A stretch of 33,236 nucleotides of DNA from Gammaproteobacteria bacterium (GTDB taxonomy: Bacteria > Pseudomonadota > Gammaproteobacteria > GCA-001735895): positions 1 to 33,236 of the forward strand of contig WGBK01000432.1 of the NCBI GenBank assembly GCA_015494335.1, given 5' to 3'. The position numbers and the translations under genes are program-made. Position 1 is the stretch's first letter; each line of letters starts with the position of its first letter. Of this stretch, positions 1 to 8,366 are shown one piece after another. Under the pieces are notes generated by a model that worked only from the letters and a program-made list of their open reading frames with translations, did not search any database and was not told the origin of the DNA.

Positions 1-1
1 C

Positions 2-733
2 TACCGCTATACCATGCGCGCGGCGCGCAAGATCAAGTCCACGCTGCTCGAAAGCAACGCGCTGCACCACCGCTCCGATGTCTTCTCGTCCATCGTGGTG
101 GTGATCGGCGTCACCGCCCAGGTCGCCGGCTACCAGTATATGGATGCCCTGGCCGCCATCGCCGTCTCGGTGATGATCTCGATCATGGGCCTGCACCTGA
201 TCCGCAAGGCCTTCGCGGAATTGATCGACACCAGCCTCGATCCGGAGCTGGTGGAGCAGGTGCGCAAGGAAATCCTCGCCATGGACGGTGTGGTCGCCGT
301 GCACAGCCTGCGCAGCCGGTCCATGGGCGGAATGGGCTATATCGACACCGAGATCCGCGTCAATCCGCACCTCAGCGTTTCCGAGGCTCACTACATCAGC
401 CTCAGCATCGAGCACCGCATCCGCCAGAAGTTCGAGGACATCATCGACATCCATGTCCATGTCGACCCGGTCAATGCCGAGGATCATGACGACATCCTCA
501 AGCTGCCGGATCGCGCCGAAGTGCTGTTCAACCTCTACTCGGCCTGGGAAAACCTGCCCGATGCTCATCGCATCTGCAATATCCACCTGCATTACCTGAC
601 CAGCAAGATCGACATCGACCTGATCCTGCCCCTCGAATTCGGTTGCAACAACAGCACCCTGCCACGCGAACTGCGCGAACGCATCGCACATATTCCGTAT
701 ATCGGCACCCTCAACATCTATTACGCCTCCTGA
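2..733 (+). CDS. Cation diffusion facilitator family transporter, C-terminal part (5' end outside window)
   Basis: The reading frame is open from base 2 and ends with TGA at 731-733, so the gene begins upstream of the window. Seen: an H-x-x-x-D pair (HHRSD, 21 residues after the first visible residues of the fragment), which in cation diffusion facilitators forms part of the metal site in transmembrane helix 5. Two hydrophobic helices follow, then a soluble domain ending in HVHVDP, typical of the cytoplasmic dimerisation domain. The protein continues about 75 residues beyond HVDP, with a second stretch (NIHLHYLTSKIDIDLILPLE) that resembles another copy of the same alpha-beta fold. Family knowledge: these proteins export Zn, Fe, Co or Mn using the proton gradient; the metal cannot be chosen here. 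The NtrC box of glnA starts 3 bases after the stop codon. Confidence 0.85.
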   Translation, partial: YRYTMRAARKIKSTLLESNALHHRSDVFSSIVVVIGVTAQVAGYQYMDALAAIAVSVMISIMGLHLIRKAFAELIDTSLDPELVEQVRKEILAMDGVVAVHSLRSRSMGGMGYIDTEIRVNPHLSVSEAHYISLSIEHRIRQKFEDIIDIHVHVDPVNAEDHDDILKLPDRAEVLFNLYSAWENLPDAHRICNIHLHYLTSKIDIDLILPLEFGCNNSTLPRELRERIAHIPYIGTLNIYYAS

Positions 734-735
734 TT

Positions 736-752
736 TGCACTATAATGGTGCA
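736..752 (+). promoter_or_regulatory. NtrC-binding site upstream of glnA
   Basis: TGCACTATAATGGTGCA matches the NtrC palindrome TGCACYA-N3-TGGTGCA with one arm mismatch. It starts 3 bases after the stop of the transporter gene and lies about 190 bases before the glnA start codon. A nearly identical site lies upstream of ntrB. Role inferred from the enterobacterial paradigm: an enhancer bound by phosphorylated NtrC under nitrogen limitation. Confidence 0.8.
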
Positions 753-798
753 TTCGTGGCCTTTCACGGCCAAAATACCGGCCCCGGGGACCCAATCA

Positions 799-826
799 TT
801 GGCTGCACCCGATTTATCTGTAAAAT
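799..826 (+). promoter_or_regulatory. Candidate sigma-70 promoter of glnA
   Basis: TTGGCT (799-804) and TAAAAT (821-826) are separated by 16 bases, 4/6 and 5/6 matches to consensus. The predicted start near 833 gives a leader of about 105 bases. I found no convincing sigma-54 -24/-12 pair between the NtrC box and the gene, so the promoter class is uncertain. Confidence 0.35.
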
Positions 827-855
827 GCCCGATGCATTCGATTGCGATCGACCAG

Positions 856-899
856 CCCGGATACCCCAGCGGGTCCGACCATCCGCTGCGGTATCCGGG
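856..899 (+). other. Long hairpin in the glnA leader
   Basis: CCCGGATACC (856-865) is perfectly complementary to GGTATCCGGG (890-899). Inside it, CAGCGG (867-872) pairs with CCGCTG (883-888) across one C-C mismatch, leaving a 10-base loop (873-882). The hairpin ends 39 bases before the glnA start codon. No T-run follows, so it is not a simple terminator. A smaller stem (CGGG/CCCG flanking TTAAA, 896-908) shares the last bases of the 3' arm and could compete with it. Function unknown; it could be an RNA control element, an mRNA stabiliser or a protein-binding dyad. Confidence 0.7.
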
Positions 900-925
900 T
901 TAAACCCGACTCCTCAACCGACTAT

Positions 926-930
926 GGAGA
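926..930 (+). promoter_or_regulatory. Ribosome binding site deciding the glnA start
   Basis: GGAGA lies 8 bases before ATG 939. It overlaps the region just after an in-frame ATG at 924, so that upstream ATG is not the start. Confidence 0.8.
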
Positions 931-938
931 ATCACCTT

Positions 939-2348
939 ATGTCACCTGCAGACGTACTCAAGCTCATCAACGATCACGGCGTCAAATTCGTCGACCTGCG
1001 CTTCACCGACACCCTCGGCAAGGAGCAGCATGTATCCGTCCCCGCCGCCACCATCGACGAAGACGTCTTTGCCGAAGGCAAGATGTTCGACGGCTCTTCC
1101 ATCTCCGGCTGGAAAGGCATCAACGAGTCCGACATGATCATGATGCTGGATCCCTCCACCGCCGTTCTCGACCCCTTCACCGACGAGCCGACCCTCAACA
1201 TCACCTGCGACATCCTCGAGCCGTCCACCGGCGAAGGCTACGAGCGCGATCCCCGCTCCATCGCCAAGCGCGCCGAGGCCTACCTGCAGGCCAGCGGCAT
1301 CGCTGACACCGCCTACTTCGGCCCGGAGAACGAGTTCTTCGTCTTCGACGACGTCAAGTGGGGCAACGACATGGGTCATGTCTTCTACTCCGTCGATTCC
1401 GAGGAATCCGAGTGGAACTCCGCCAAGCACTACGAGGAAGGCAACATGGGTCACCGTCCCGGCGTCAAGGGCGGTTACTTCCCGGTTCCCCCGGTCGATT
1501 CCCTGCACGACCTGCGCTCCGCCATGTGCCTGGCAATGGAAGAAATGGGCCTGAAGGTCGAGGTGCATCACCACGAAGTGGCCACCGCCGGCCAGTGCGA
1601 GATCGGCGTTGCCTTCAACACCCTGGTGCGCAAGGCCGACGAGGTACAGACCCTCAAGTACTGCGTCCACAATGTCGCCCACAGCTACGGCAAGACCGCC
1701 ACCTTCATGCCCAAACCGCTGGTCGGTGACAACGGCAACGGCATGCACGTACACCAGTCCCTGGGCAAGGACGGGGTCAACCTGTTCGCAGGCGACGAGT
1801 ACGGCGGGCTGTCCGAGACCGCGCTCTACTACATCGGCGGCATCATCAAGCACGCCAAGGCCCTCAACGCCTTCGCCAATGCCTCCACCAACAGCTACAA
1901 GCGCCTGGTACCCGGCTTCGAAGCCCCGGTCATGCTGGCCTACTCGGCTCGCAACCGTTCCGCTTCCATCCGCATCCCCTATGTCACCAACCCCAAGGCG
2001 CGTCGCATCGAAATCCGTTTCCCGGACTCCACCGCGAATCCCTACCTCGCCTTCTCCGCGATGCTGATGGCCGGCCTCGACGGCATCAAGAACAAGATCC
2101 ATCCGGGCGAAGCCATGGACAAGGATCTCTACGACCTGCCGCCGGAAGAAGAAGCCGCCATCCCGCAAGTGGCCTTCTCCTTCGACGAGGCCCTCAAGGC
2201 ACTCGACGAGGACCGCGAATTCCTCAAGCAGGGCGGCGTGTTCACCGACGATGTCATCGACGGCTACCTGGAGCTGAAGAACGAGGAAGTACAGCGCCTG
2301 CGCATGGCCACCAACCCGGTGGAATTCGACATGTACTACAGCCTGTAA
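939..2348 (+). CDS. glnA: Glutamine synthetase type I
   Basis: Ligates ammonia to glutamate with ATP in the cytoplasm as a dodecamer; this is the main ammonia assimilation enzyme. The start at 939 gives 469 residues, the usual length of type I beta enzymes, beginning MSPADVLKLINDHGVKFVDL. Visible family signatures are FDGSSISGWKGI near the N-terminus, the ATP-binding segment NGNGMHVHQS, and the adenylylation loop DLYDLPPEEE. In that loop the tyrosine is residue 398 counting Met1, which matches Tyr397 of the processed Escherichia coli enzyme, so control by GlnE adenylylation is expected. Upstream lie an NtrC box and a leader hairpin; a strong terminator follows. ntrBC lies downstream behind its own NtrC box, so glnA is probably mostly a single-gene transcript. 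Confidence 0.99.
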   Translation: MSPADVLKLINDHGVKFVDLRFTDTLGKEQHVSVPAATIDEDVFAEGKMFDGSSISGWKGINESDMIMMLDPSTAVLDPFTDEPTLNITCDILEPSTGEGYERDPRSIAKRAEAYLQASGIADTAYFGPENEFFVFDDVKWGNDMGHVFYSVDSEESEWNSAKHYEEGNMGHRPGVKGGYFPVPPVDSLHDLRSAMCLAMEEMGLKVEVHHHEVATAGQCEIGVAFNTLVRKADEVQTLKYCVHNVAHSYGKTATFMPKPLVGDNGNGMHVHQSLGKDGVNLFAGDEYGGLSETALYYIGGIIKHAKALNAFANASTNSYKRLVPGFEAPVMLAYSARNRSASIRIPYVTNPKARRIEIRFPDSTANPYLAFSAMLMAGLDGIKNKIHPGEAMDKDLYDLPPEEEAAIPQVAFSFDEALKALDEDREFLKQGGVFTDDVIDGYLELKNEEVQRLRMATNPVEFDMYYSL

Positions 2349-2376
2349 GCCACAGCGCTGACAGGAACTTCCCTGA

Positions 2377-2400
2377 CCCCCGCCTCGGCGGGGGTTTTTT
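2377..2400 (+). terminator. Rho-independent terminator of glnA
   Basis: CCCCCGC-CTCG-GCGGGGG (2377-2394) is followed directly by six T (2395-2400), 28 bases after the glnA stop codon. Confidence 0.95.
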
Positions 2401-2403
2401 GTA

Positions 2404-2542
2404 GGGCACCTCTAAAATCGTCTTTTTCCGCGATTGCGGCGTCAGCTCCGTGCTCGAATCCTCATGTATTCGTATATACACTGCGGTTCTGCGCGCGGTG
2501 CTTCCTTGCACTCACGCAAAAATCCAGATTTTAGAAGCGCCC
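2404..2542. mobile_element. MITE-like palindromic element between glnA and ntrB
   Basis: This 139-bp non-coding element has imperfect terminal inverted repeats. The left end GGGCACCTCTAAAAT (2404-2418) matches the reverse complement of the right end, GGGCGCTTCTAAAAT, at 13 of 15 positions. Similarity continues more loosely inward for about 30 bases. No protein of transposase size is encoded. No clear target duplication is visible. It starts 3 bases after the glnA terminator T-run. Together with 2543-2597, where I see nothing notable, it fills the gap up to the ntrB NtrC box. Confidence 0.6.
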
Positions 2543-2597
2543 TCAAGCCGGATGGAAAGCCTTTTCCTCCAGCATTTCCCCATTTGCCTACCCCTTT

Positions 2598-2614
2598 TGC
2601 ACCACAATGGTGCA
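2598..2614 (+). promoter_or_regulatory. NtrC-binding site upstream of ntrB
   Basis: TGCACCACAATGGTGCA is a perfect TGCACCA-N3-TGGTGCA palindrome, 41 bases before the proposed ntrB start. Being so close to the gene, it may act as an autoregulatory operator on ntrBC, as at the enterobacterial glnL promoter (inference). I could not assign a -35/-10 or -24/-12 pair with confidence. Confidence 0.85.
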
Positions 2615-2655
2615 AATATCCGCCCGACTTGCTACCCTGATGGCCGACTATCAGA

Positions 2656-3740
2656 ATGGCCTCAATGGACAAGCCAGCGCCCAATCCCATGCCCACGATC
2701 AGCGCACGGAAGATCCTCGACTACATCAGCGACAGCATCATCTGCCTCGACGAATCGCTGGTCATCAAGCAGGTGAACGCCACCGCCCAGGTTTTTTTCG
2801 ATACCAGTGATTCAGTGCTCGTGGGCCGCCCCATTGCCTCCCTGTTCGACCCGAAGGCCGAGAACAGCCTGCTGCAATCGCTGCACAAGTGCCTGCGCGA
2901 GCAACACCAGATCACCGAGCATCAGGCACGCCTGCACCTCGCCAACGGCAAGGTGCTGAGCACCGACTACACGGTCCATCCGGTGCAGGAGATCGATGCC
3001 CACACCCTGTTGCTCGAAATCCAGCCCATCGACCGCCACCTGGAAATCGCCCGCGACAGCCAGCGCGTGGCCCAGCAGATCGCCAGCCAGCAACTGGTGC
3101 GCGGCATGGCCCACGAGATCCGCAACCCCCTCGGCGGCATCCGCGGCGCGGCCCAGTTGCTCGACAGCGAGATCGACGACCCGGCCTTGAAGGAATACAC
3201 CGCGGTCATCATCCGCGAGGTAGACCGGCTGCAACACCTGCTCAACGACATGCTGGGGCCCAACCGCCGCATCGAAAAGACTTCGATCAACATCCTCGAG
3301 GTACTCGAGCACGTGGCCAACCTGATCCAGGCCGAGTATGCGGAGATCGAGATCGTCCGGGACTACGATCCGAGCATTCCCGACCTGATGGCCGACAAGG
3401 ACCAGCTGATCCAGTCCTTCCTCAACATCGGGCGCAATGGTGCCCAGGCCATGGACGGGAAGGGCGAACTGGTATTCCGCACCCGCATCAACCGCCAGCA
3501 GACCATTGGCAACCGCCGCTATCGCCATGTCATCGAAGCGACCGTTATCGATCACGGACCCGGCATCGATCCCAGCGTGCAGGAAAACATCTTCCTGCCG
3601 ATGGTCACCAGCAAGCCCGAGGGCAGTGGCCTCGGCTTGCCTATCGCGCAGCAGATCATCTTTGGCCATGGCGGCCTCATCCAGTGCAGCCGCGAAGGCG
3701 ACCGCACCCTGTTCACCACCTTCCTGCCCCTGGAGACGTC

Positions 3741-3744
<4 letters not shown>
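2656..3744 (+). CDS. ntrB: Nitrogen regulation sensor histidine kinase NtrB (GlnL)
   Basis: Cytoplasmic two-component kinase/phosphatase that phosphorylates NtrC when nitrogen is short; its activity is set by PII protein. 362 residues from ATG 2656. A PAS-like sensor region covers about 15-125. The phosphoacceptor H-box MAHEIRNPLGGIRGAAQLL has His153. The ATPase domain shows the N-box (DQLIQSFLNIGRNGAQAM), DHGPGID and the GSGLGLPIAQQI lid region. No transmembrane segment, as expected. The start is not firm: no good Shine-Dalgarno is visible, and in-frame ATGs at 2665 and 2689 are possible. The stop codon overlaps the ntrC start (ATGA at 3741-3744), which implies translational coupling. The NtrC box upstream suggests autoregulation. 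Confidence 0.96.
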
Positions 3745-5177
<1,433 letters not shown>

Positions 5178-5195
5178 AACGCGATCAGAGCTTGT

Positions 5196-5918
5196 TCAGC
5201 AGCTTTCCAGCGCCCCGATGGCGCGCATATAGGCCTGTTCCAGGGTTTCGGAATCGTAGCGTTCACGGCAGTCTGCCGGCGAGCCCTCGAACAGTATCCG
5301 CCCCTCATGGAGTATGGAGAAGCGGTCGCAGATCTCCTCGGCATCGGCCAGCATGTGGGTGCTGTAGAACAGGGTTCGCCGCTGCTCCCTTTCCGCGGCC
5401 AGCAACTGCTTGAAACAGTAGCGGGCTTTCGGGTCCAGCCCGCTCAGGGGCTCGTCGAGGATGATCAGCGGCAGGCGCAGCATGAAGCAGGAAATCAGCC
5501 CCAGCTTCTGTTTCATGCCCTTGGAATAACGACGCGTTCGGTCCTCGAGCCGGCTTTCGTCCAGCGCCAGTTGCCGGCACAGCTCGATCACCCGCTGCCG
5601 CGGCAACGGCTCACGATACACCCCCGCGACGAAGCGCAGGTATTGCCAGCCGGTCACTTCGCCGGGCAGATCGAACTTCTCCGGCAGGTAGGCCAGCACT
5701 TCACGCGAACGCGGGTTCTTGCGGTCACGACCGTCGATCTCCACCGATCCCGCATCGATATCCCGAATCAGATCCAGCAGGATGCGGATCAGCGTCGACT
5801 TGCCGACGCCATTCTCGCCGGCCAGGGCATGGAATTGGCCGCGGGAAACGCTCAACGAAAGATCCCGCAGCAACTCGCGATCCCCGATCCGGTAACTCAG
5901 ATTCCTGATCTGCAGCAT
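5196..5918 (-). CDS. ABC transporter ATP-binding protein (ABC-2/NosF-like)
   Basis: 240-residue nucleotide-binding subunit on the cytoplasmic face. Seen in order: Walker A GENGVGKST (about 35-43), the ABC signature written as YSKGMKQKLG, Walker B LIILDEPLSGLDP, and the switch histidine in FYSTHML. This is the arrangement of ATPases that work with ABC-2 type permeases. The matching permease is at 7565-8350, separated from this gene by an anchored protein and a pilin gene. A strong hairpin terminator lies between the pilin gene and this start, and no promoter is visible in the 22 bases between terminator and start. I infer that it is expressed by read-through at a lower level than the pilin. 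The substrate is unknown; neighbours suggest a role linked to pilus-like assembly or to an extracellular product. Confidence 0.93.
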   Translation of the reverse strand: MLQIRNLSYRIGDRELLRDLSLSVSRGQFHALAGENGVGKSTLIRILLDLIRDIDAGSVEIDGRDRKNPRSREVLAYLPEKFDLPGEVTGWQYLRFVAGVYREPLPRQRVIELCRQLALDESRLEDRTRRYSKGMKQKLGLISCFMLRLPLIILDEPLSGLDPKARYCFKQLLAAEREQRRTLFYSTHMLADAEEICDRFSILHEGRILFEGSPADCRERYDSETLEQAYMRAIGALESC

Positions 5919-5935
5919 GGCGCTCTGGACTCAAG

Positions 5936-5963
5936 AAAAAGGCCTGCATGGCAGGCCTTTTTT
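5936..5963 (-). terminator. Bidirectional hairpin terminator between pilin and ABC ATPase genes
   Basis: GGCCTGC-ATG-GCAGGCC (5941-5957) is flanked by five A on the left and six T on the right, so it has a T-run in either direction. It lies 21 bases after the pilin stop codon and just before the ATPase start, both on the minus strand. Confidence 0.85.
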
Positions 5964-5984
5964 CGATTTCTTAAATTTTAAACT

Positions 5985-6674
5985 CTACAGGCGGAAAGCC
6001 ATATCGTATCGAGCATTATCATCATAGGCTGCTCCATCTGAGGCCGCACCAGCAGCCATTCCATTCGATCCAGCAGACTTGTTAGACTGGATTCTGCCTG
6101 AATCAGCCGCATTGTCATCCAACCTAGCCTCCAAGATGCGGGCAATTGCCCCTTCGATCTGACCAAAAATATTAACATGCCCTGCAATACCCAGAGAACC
6201 ATTCTGAATGCCAATCAAACCACCGTAAGCATTGGTTGGGCGTGTTGGATCCTCACCACTGCCTCCGGGAATCAAGCCGGCAGCACGAAGGTGCCCAAAA
6301 AACTTGGAAGTTTCTTGGGTAGGGCTACTGGAACTAGATTCGTCGCTCCAAGAGGAAGATACAACAACATTATCCCAAACCCCGTCAATAACACCATCTC
6401 CAGAGCCATTCGCTGCAGCTCCAACACCGCCGGTCTTGGTGTATATATCGAACCTGGAGCCAGCTCCGCTATCATCCCCCGGCAACTGCAAGTAACGATC
6501 TTGGTAAGAGAACATCGCGGCCGCAAGACCGGCATTATCCGACTCGATCCGCTTGAGCTTGGCGTTGGTGATCATTTCCTGGCCTTTCAGCACGCCGCCA
6601 ATCAACAGGCCGACGATCACGAGCACGATGGCGATCTCCACCAGCGTGAAACCTTTTTGCATTCTGGACTTCAT
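5985..6674 (-). CDS. Type IV pilin-like protein, set A
   Basis: 229-residue prepilin. Leader MKSRMQKG is followed by FTLVEIAIVLVIVGLLIGGV: prepilin peptidase would cut after Gly8, the new Phe1 would be methylated, and Glu5 of the mature protein is present. After the helix comes a conserved-looking segment (SYQDRYLQLPGD) known to me from a family of large pilin-like proteins encoded near MSHA clusters. The C-terminal two thirds are rich in Gly, Ser, Ala and Asn and low in charged residues, as in surface-exposed pilins. Start chosen at 6674 because GGGAG (6681-6685) lies 6 bases upstream. A candidate sigma-54 promoter precedes it and a terminator follows, so it probably forms its own strong transcript inside the ABC operon. 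The gene looks more A+T rich than its neighbours. Confidence 0.9.
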   Translation of the reverse strand: MKSRMQKGFTLVEIAIVLVIVGLLIGGVLKGQEMITNAKLKRIESDNAGLAAAMFSYQDRYLQLPGDDSGAGSRFDIYTKTGGVGAAANGSGDGVIDGVWDNVVVSSSWSDESSSSSPTQETSKFFGHLRAAGLIPGGSGEDPTRPTNAYGGLIGIQNGSLGIAGHVNIFGQIEGAIARILEARLDDNAADSGRIQSNKSAGSNGMAAGAASDGAAYDDNARYDMAFRL

Positions 6675-6734
6675 GTGTTTCTCCCAATCAAGTCTATTGA
6701 AACCCGGCCCTTGCGGACCTTCTACCCGTTCACA

Positions 6735-6751
6735 TACATTATTCGTGCCAA
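6735..6751 (-). promoter_or_regulatory. Candidate sigma-54 promoter of the set A pilin gene
   Basis: Read on the minus strand this is TTGGCACGAATAATGTA. The -24 part (TTGGCACGA) is a perfect match to the sigma-54 consensus. The -12 part has GT instead of GC at the right 10-base distance from GG. The predicted start is near 6725, leaving a leader of about 50 bases and the Shine-Dalgarno at 6681-6685. Experimental mapping would be needed because of the weak -12. Confidence 0.5.
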
Positions 6752-6783
6752 TCCGACAACCGCCCTGTAGCGCCATTCCGGCT

Positions 6784-7563
6784 TCACTCCGGGGCAGGAA
6801 CCGCAGGAAGCTGTCCGGATTTCGACAGTTCCTGTTGCAGTTTCAACAATCGGTCCTGCAGAAAGCGTCGTTCATCGTTATCGATATCGTCTCCACTGGT
6901 CAGCTCGCTGGCAATCAGTCGCAGGGCATCCTGGTCCCGACCCAGATCATCCAGGGCAATCAGTTTCATGTCCCGCGCCCAGCGCGGCATGCGAACGGAT
7001 TTCGGCAGATCGGCGAGCTGGCTCGCCAGGGACAGGGCGAGTTCCAGATCCTTGAGTTCGTGTTTCGCCAGCAGCACGGCCTCGGTCATTCGGCGCCAGT
7101 GACGTTGCGGATCCCGGTGGAACAGCGTCTGGATCACCTCGATCATGCGCCGCACCCGGTCAGGGTCACTGACCTGGGCATAGACTCGTGATGCCAGAAA
7201 GCCGGGATAATCCGAATCCGGGTTAAGCCGGTAGAGGGTCAACAGCCATTGCGCCAGACGCTGATAATCGAGGTGGCGGTAGTTCAGGTGCTCACCCTTG
7301 TGGTCGTCCTGCAGCTGCAGGCGTATCAGAAGCAGGGATGCGAGAAGCCTCGTCGAGCCGGGGGCAAGGGCACGCAGGGTTTCGGCCTCCGGAGCTGGCG
7401 GCAGCGGCTGGTAATCCGCCCCCGCAACCCGCCCCAGATAGTGAATCGATGCCAGCTGCAGGGCCAGGGCCAGGGCCAGTAATGGCCACAGCCAGACCGG
7501 CAGATCGCGCCAGGATCGCTCTCGCCCCTTGACCGTGAACACCGGGAAAGACTTGCTGGCCAT
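6784..7563 (-). CDS. Membrane-anchored protein of unknown function in the ABC/pilin operon
   Basis: 259 residues, family not recognised. One transmembrane helix near the N-terminus (about 20-42, LPVWLWPLLALALALQLASI) follows a short basic cytoplasmic tail, so most of the protein is probably periplasmic. The rest is helical and Leu/Arg-rich, with repeated pairs of helices that look like degenerate TPR or SEL-like repeats (for example around LNYRHLDYQRLAQWLLTLYR). Start chosen at 7563, which directly follows the permease stop (TGA at 7567-7565), so the two are likely translationally coupled. The position between permease and pilin suggests an accessory subunit that links an ABC exporter with the pilus, but no function can be assigned. 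Confidence 0.75.
   Translation of the reverse strand: MASKSFPVFTVKGRERSWRDLPVWLWPLLALALALQLASIHYLGRVAGADYQPLPPAPEAETLRALAPGSTRLLASLLLIRLQLQDDHKGEHLNYRHLDYQRLAQWLLTLYRLNPDSDYPGFLASRVYAQVSDPDRVRRMIEVIQTLFHRDPQRHWRRMTEAVLLAKHELKDLELALSLASQLADLPKSVRMPRWARDMKLIALDDLGRDQDALRLIASELTSGDDIDNDERRFLQDRLLKLQQELSKSGQLPAVPAPE
6812..6827. promoter_or_regulatory. Candidate enhancer site for the set A sigma-54 regulator
   Basis: TGTCCGGATTTCGACA matches the 6-4-6 palindrome TGTCGA-N4-TCGACA of the regulator's own promoter (25235-25250) at 10 of 12 arm positions. Its centre is about 95 bases upstream of the predicted start of the pilin transcript, a normal enhancer distance. It lies inside the 3' end of the upstream gene. 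Inference only; about one such match per 33 kb is expected by chance, so the position is the main argument. Confidence 0.35.
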
Positions 7564-7564
7564 C

Positions 7565-8350
7565 TCAGGAACGCCCGAATTCCTTGCGATAGAAGTCGGC
7601 GAGGATGACCGCCTCGAGGAACAGGCTGTAGATGAACACCTGCACCGCTTGACGCCCCAGAACCCCAAGGGGTTTCAGCGGCTCTCCCATCAACAGATCG
7701 TTTCGGGCAAAGGCATCGGCGCCGGGCAGGAACAGGCGAATCCAGGAAAAGGCTTCCCGCGCCCAGCGGAATCCGGCTTCTTCCTCGTAGAAGCGGGCGG
7801 AACGATCCAGAATCAGCTCGATCACCGGGGCGCCGCGCGCCAGGAGGTAGAGCGCCAGTGTCAGCAGCAGCACCGCCGCCAGTTTCTCCAGGGTCAGCGC
7901 CGACAGGGCAACGAACTGGCCGAGCAGCAGCAACTCCAGCCACAGGGACAACCCCCAGTAGAGCGCCTGCCAGGCCGGTGCATTCAGCCCCAGCAGCAGG
8001 CCGGCGCCAAGACCGAGCAGGCCGCTCAGCAGAGCCTGCAGGGCAAACAGCGAAAGCAGGTATTGAACACGGCGGATGGGCATGGCCAGCACGCGTTCGA
8101 ACTGGCCGTTTTCGTAATCTTGGGTAAGCTGAACCGCGAGCAGGGCGACCAGCACGATGGACAGGGCATAGCGCATGAATTCGGCCAGCGCTGCGTTGCT
8201 GATCCGCTCTCCCTCGACCAGAGCCAGACCGGCTACGAACTGGCTCACCAGCAGGCCCAGGGCGGAGACCACCAGCATCAGCACCAGCAGTCGTCGATTG
8301 ACGACGCCAAGCAGCTGAAAACGAAACAGTGCTATAGTCTGCGCAAACAC
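7565..8350 (-). CDS. ABC-2 type transporter permease
   Basis: 261-residue integral membrane protein with about six hydrophobic segments (for example MRYALSIVLVALLAVQL and AAVLLLTLALYLLA) and the loop QDYENGQFERVLAMPIRR, typical of ABC-2 permeases just after the second helix. It should pair with the ATPase at 5196-5918 to export an unknown substrate. Start: a perfect AGGAGG (plus strand 8356-8361) lies 5 bases before GTG at 8350. Earlier in-frame GTG codons at 8353, 8356 and 8383 sit too close to or before it. It is divergent from the histidine kinase gene with at most 16 bases between starts. First gene of the permease, anchored protein, pilin, ATPase series. Confidence 0.88.
   Translation of the reverse strand: MFAQTIALFRFQLLGVVNRRLLVLMLVVSALGLLVSQFVAGLALVEGERISNAALAEFMRYALSIVLVALLAVQLTQDYENGQFERVLAMPIRRVQYLLSLFALQALLSGLLGLGAGLLLGLNAPAWQALYWGLSLWLELLLLGQFVALSALTLEKLAAVLLLTLALYLLARGAPVIELILDRSARFYEEEAGFRWAREAFSWIRLFLPGADAFARNDLLMGEPLKPLGVLGRQAVQVFIYSLFLEAVILADFYRKEFGRS
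8330..8338 (+). promoter_or_regulatory. Possible extended -10 promoter for the histidine kinase
   Basis: TGCTATAGT is an extended -10 element (TG-n-TATAGT). No good -35 is present. It would start transcription near 8345, about 22 bases before the TTG start at 8367. A perfect 6-4-6 dyad, GTCGTC-GATT-GACGAC (8290-8305), lies about 50 bases upstream of that start. Confidence 0.3.
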
Positions 8351-8366
8351 CACCACCTCCTGAATC

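Noticed and set aside
799..815. Sigma-54 promoter for glnA at TTGGCTGCACCCGATTT
   Set aside because: The -24 half is passable but there is no GC at the required distance.
924..938. Upstream in-frame ATG (924) or TTG (735) as the glnA start
   Set aside because: The Shine-Dalgarno GGAGA at 926-930 overlaps this area, and 939 gives the normal N-terminus and the normal length of 469.
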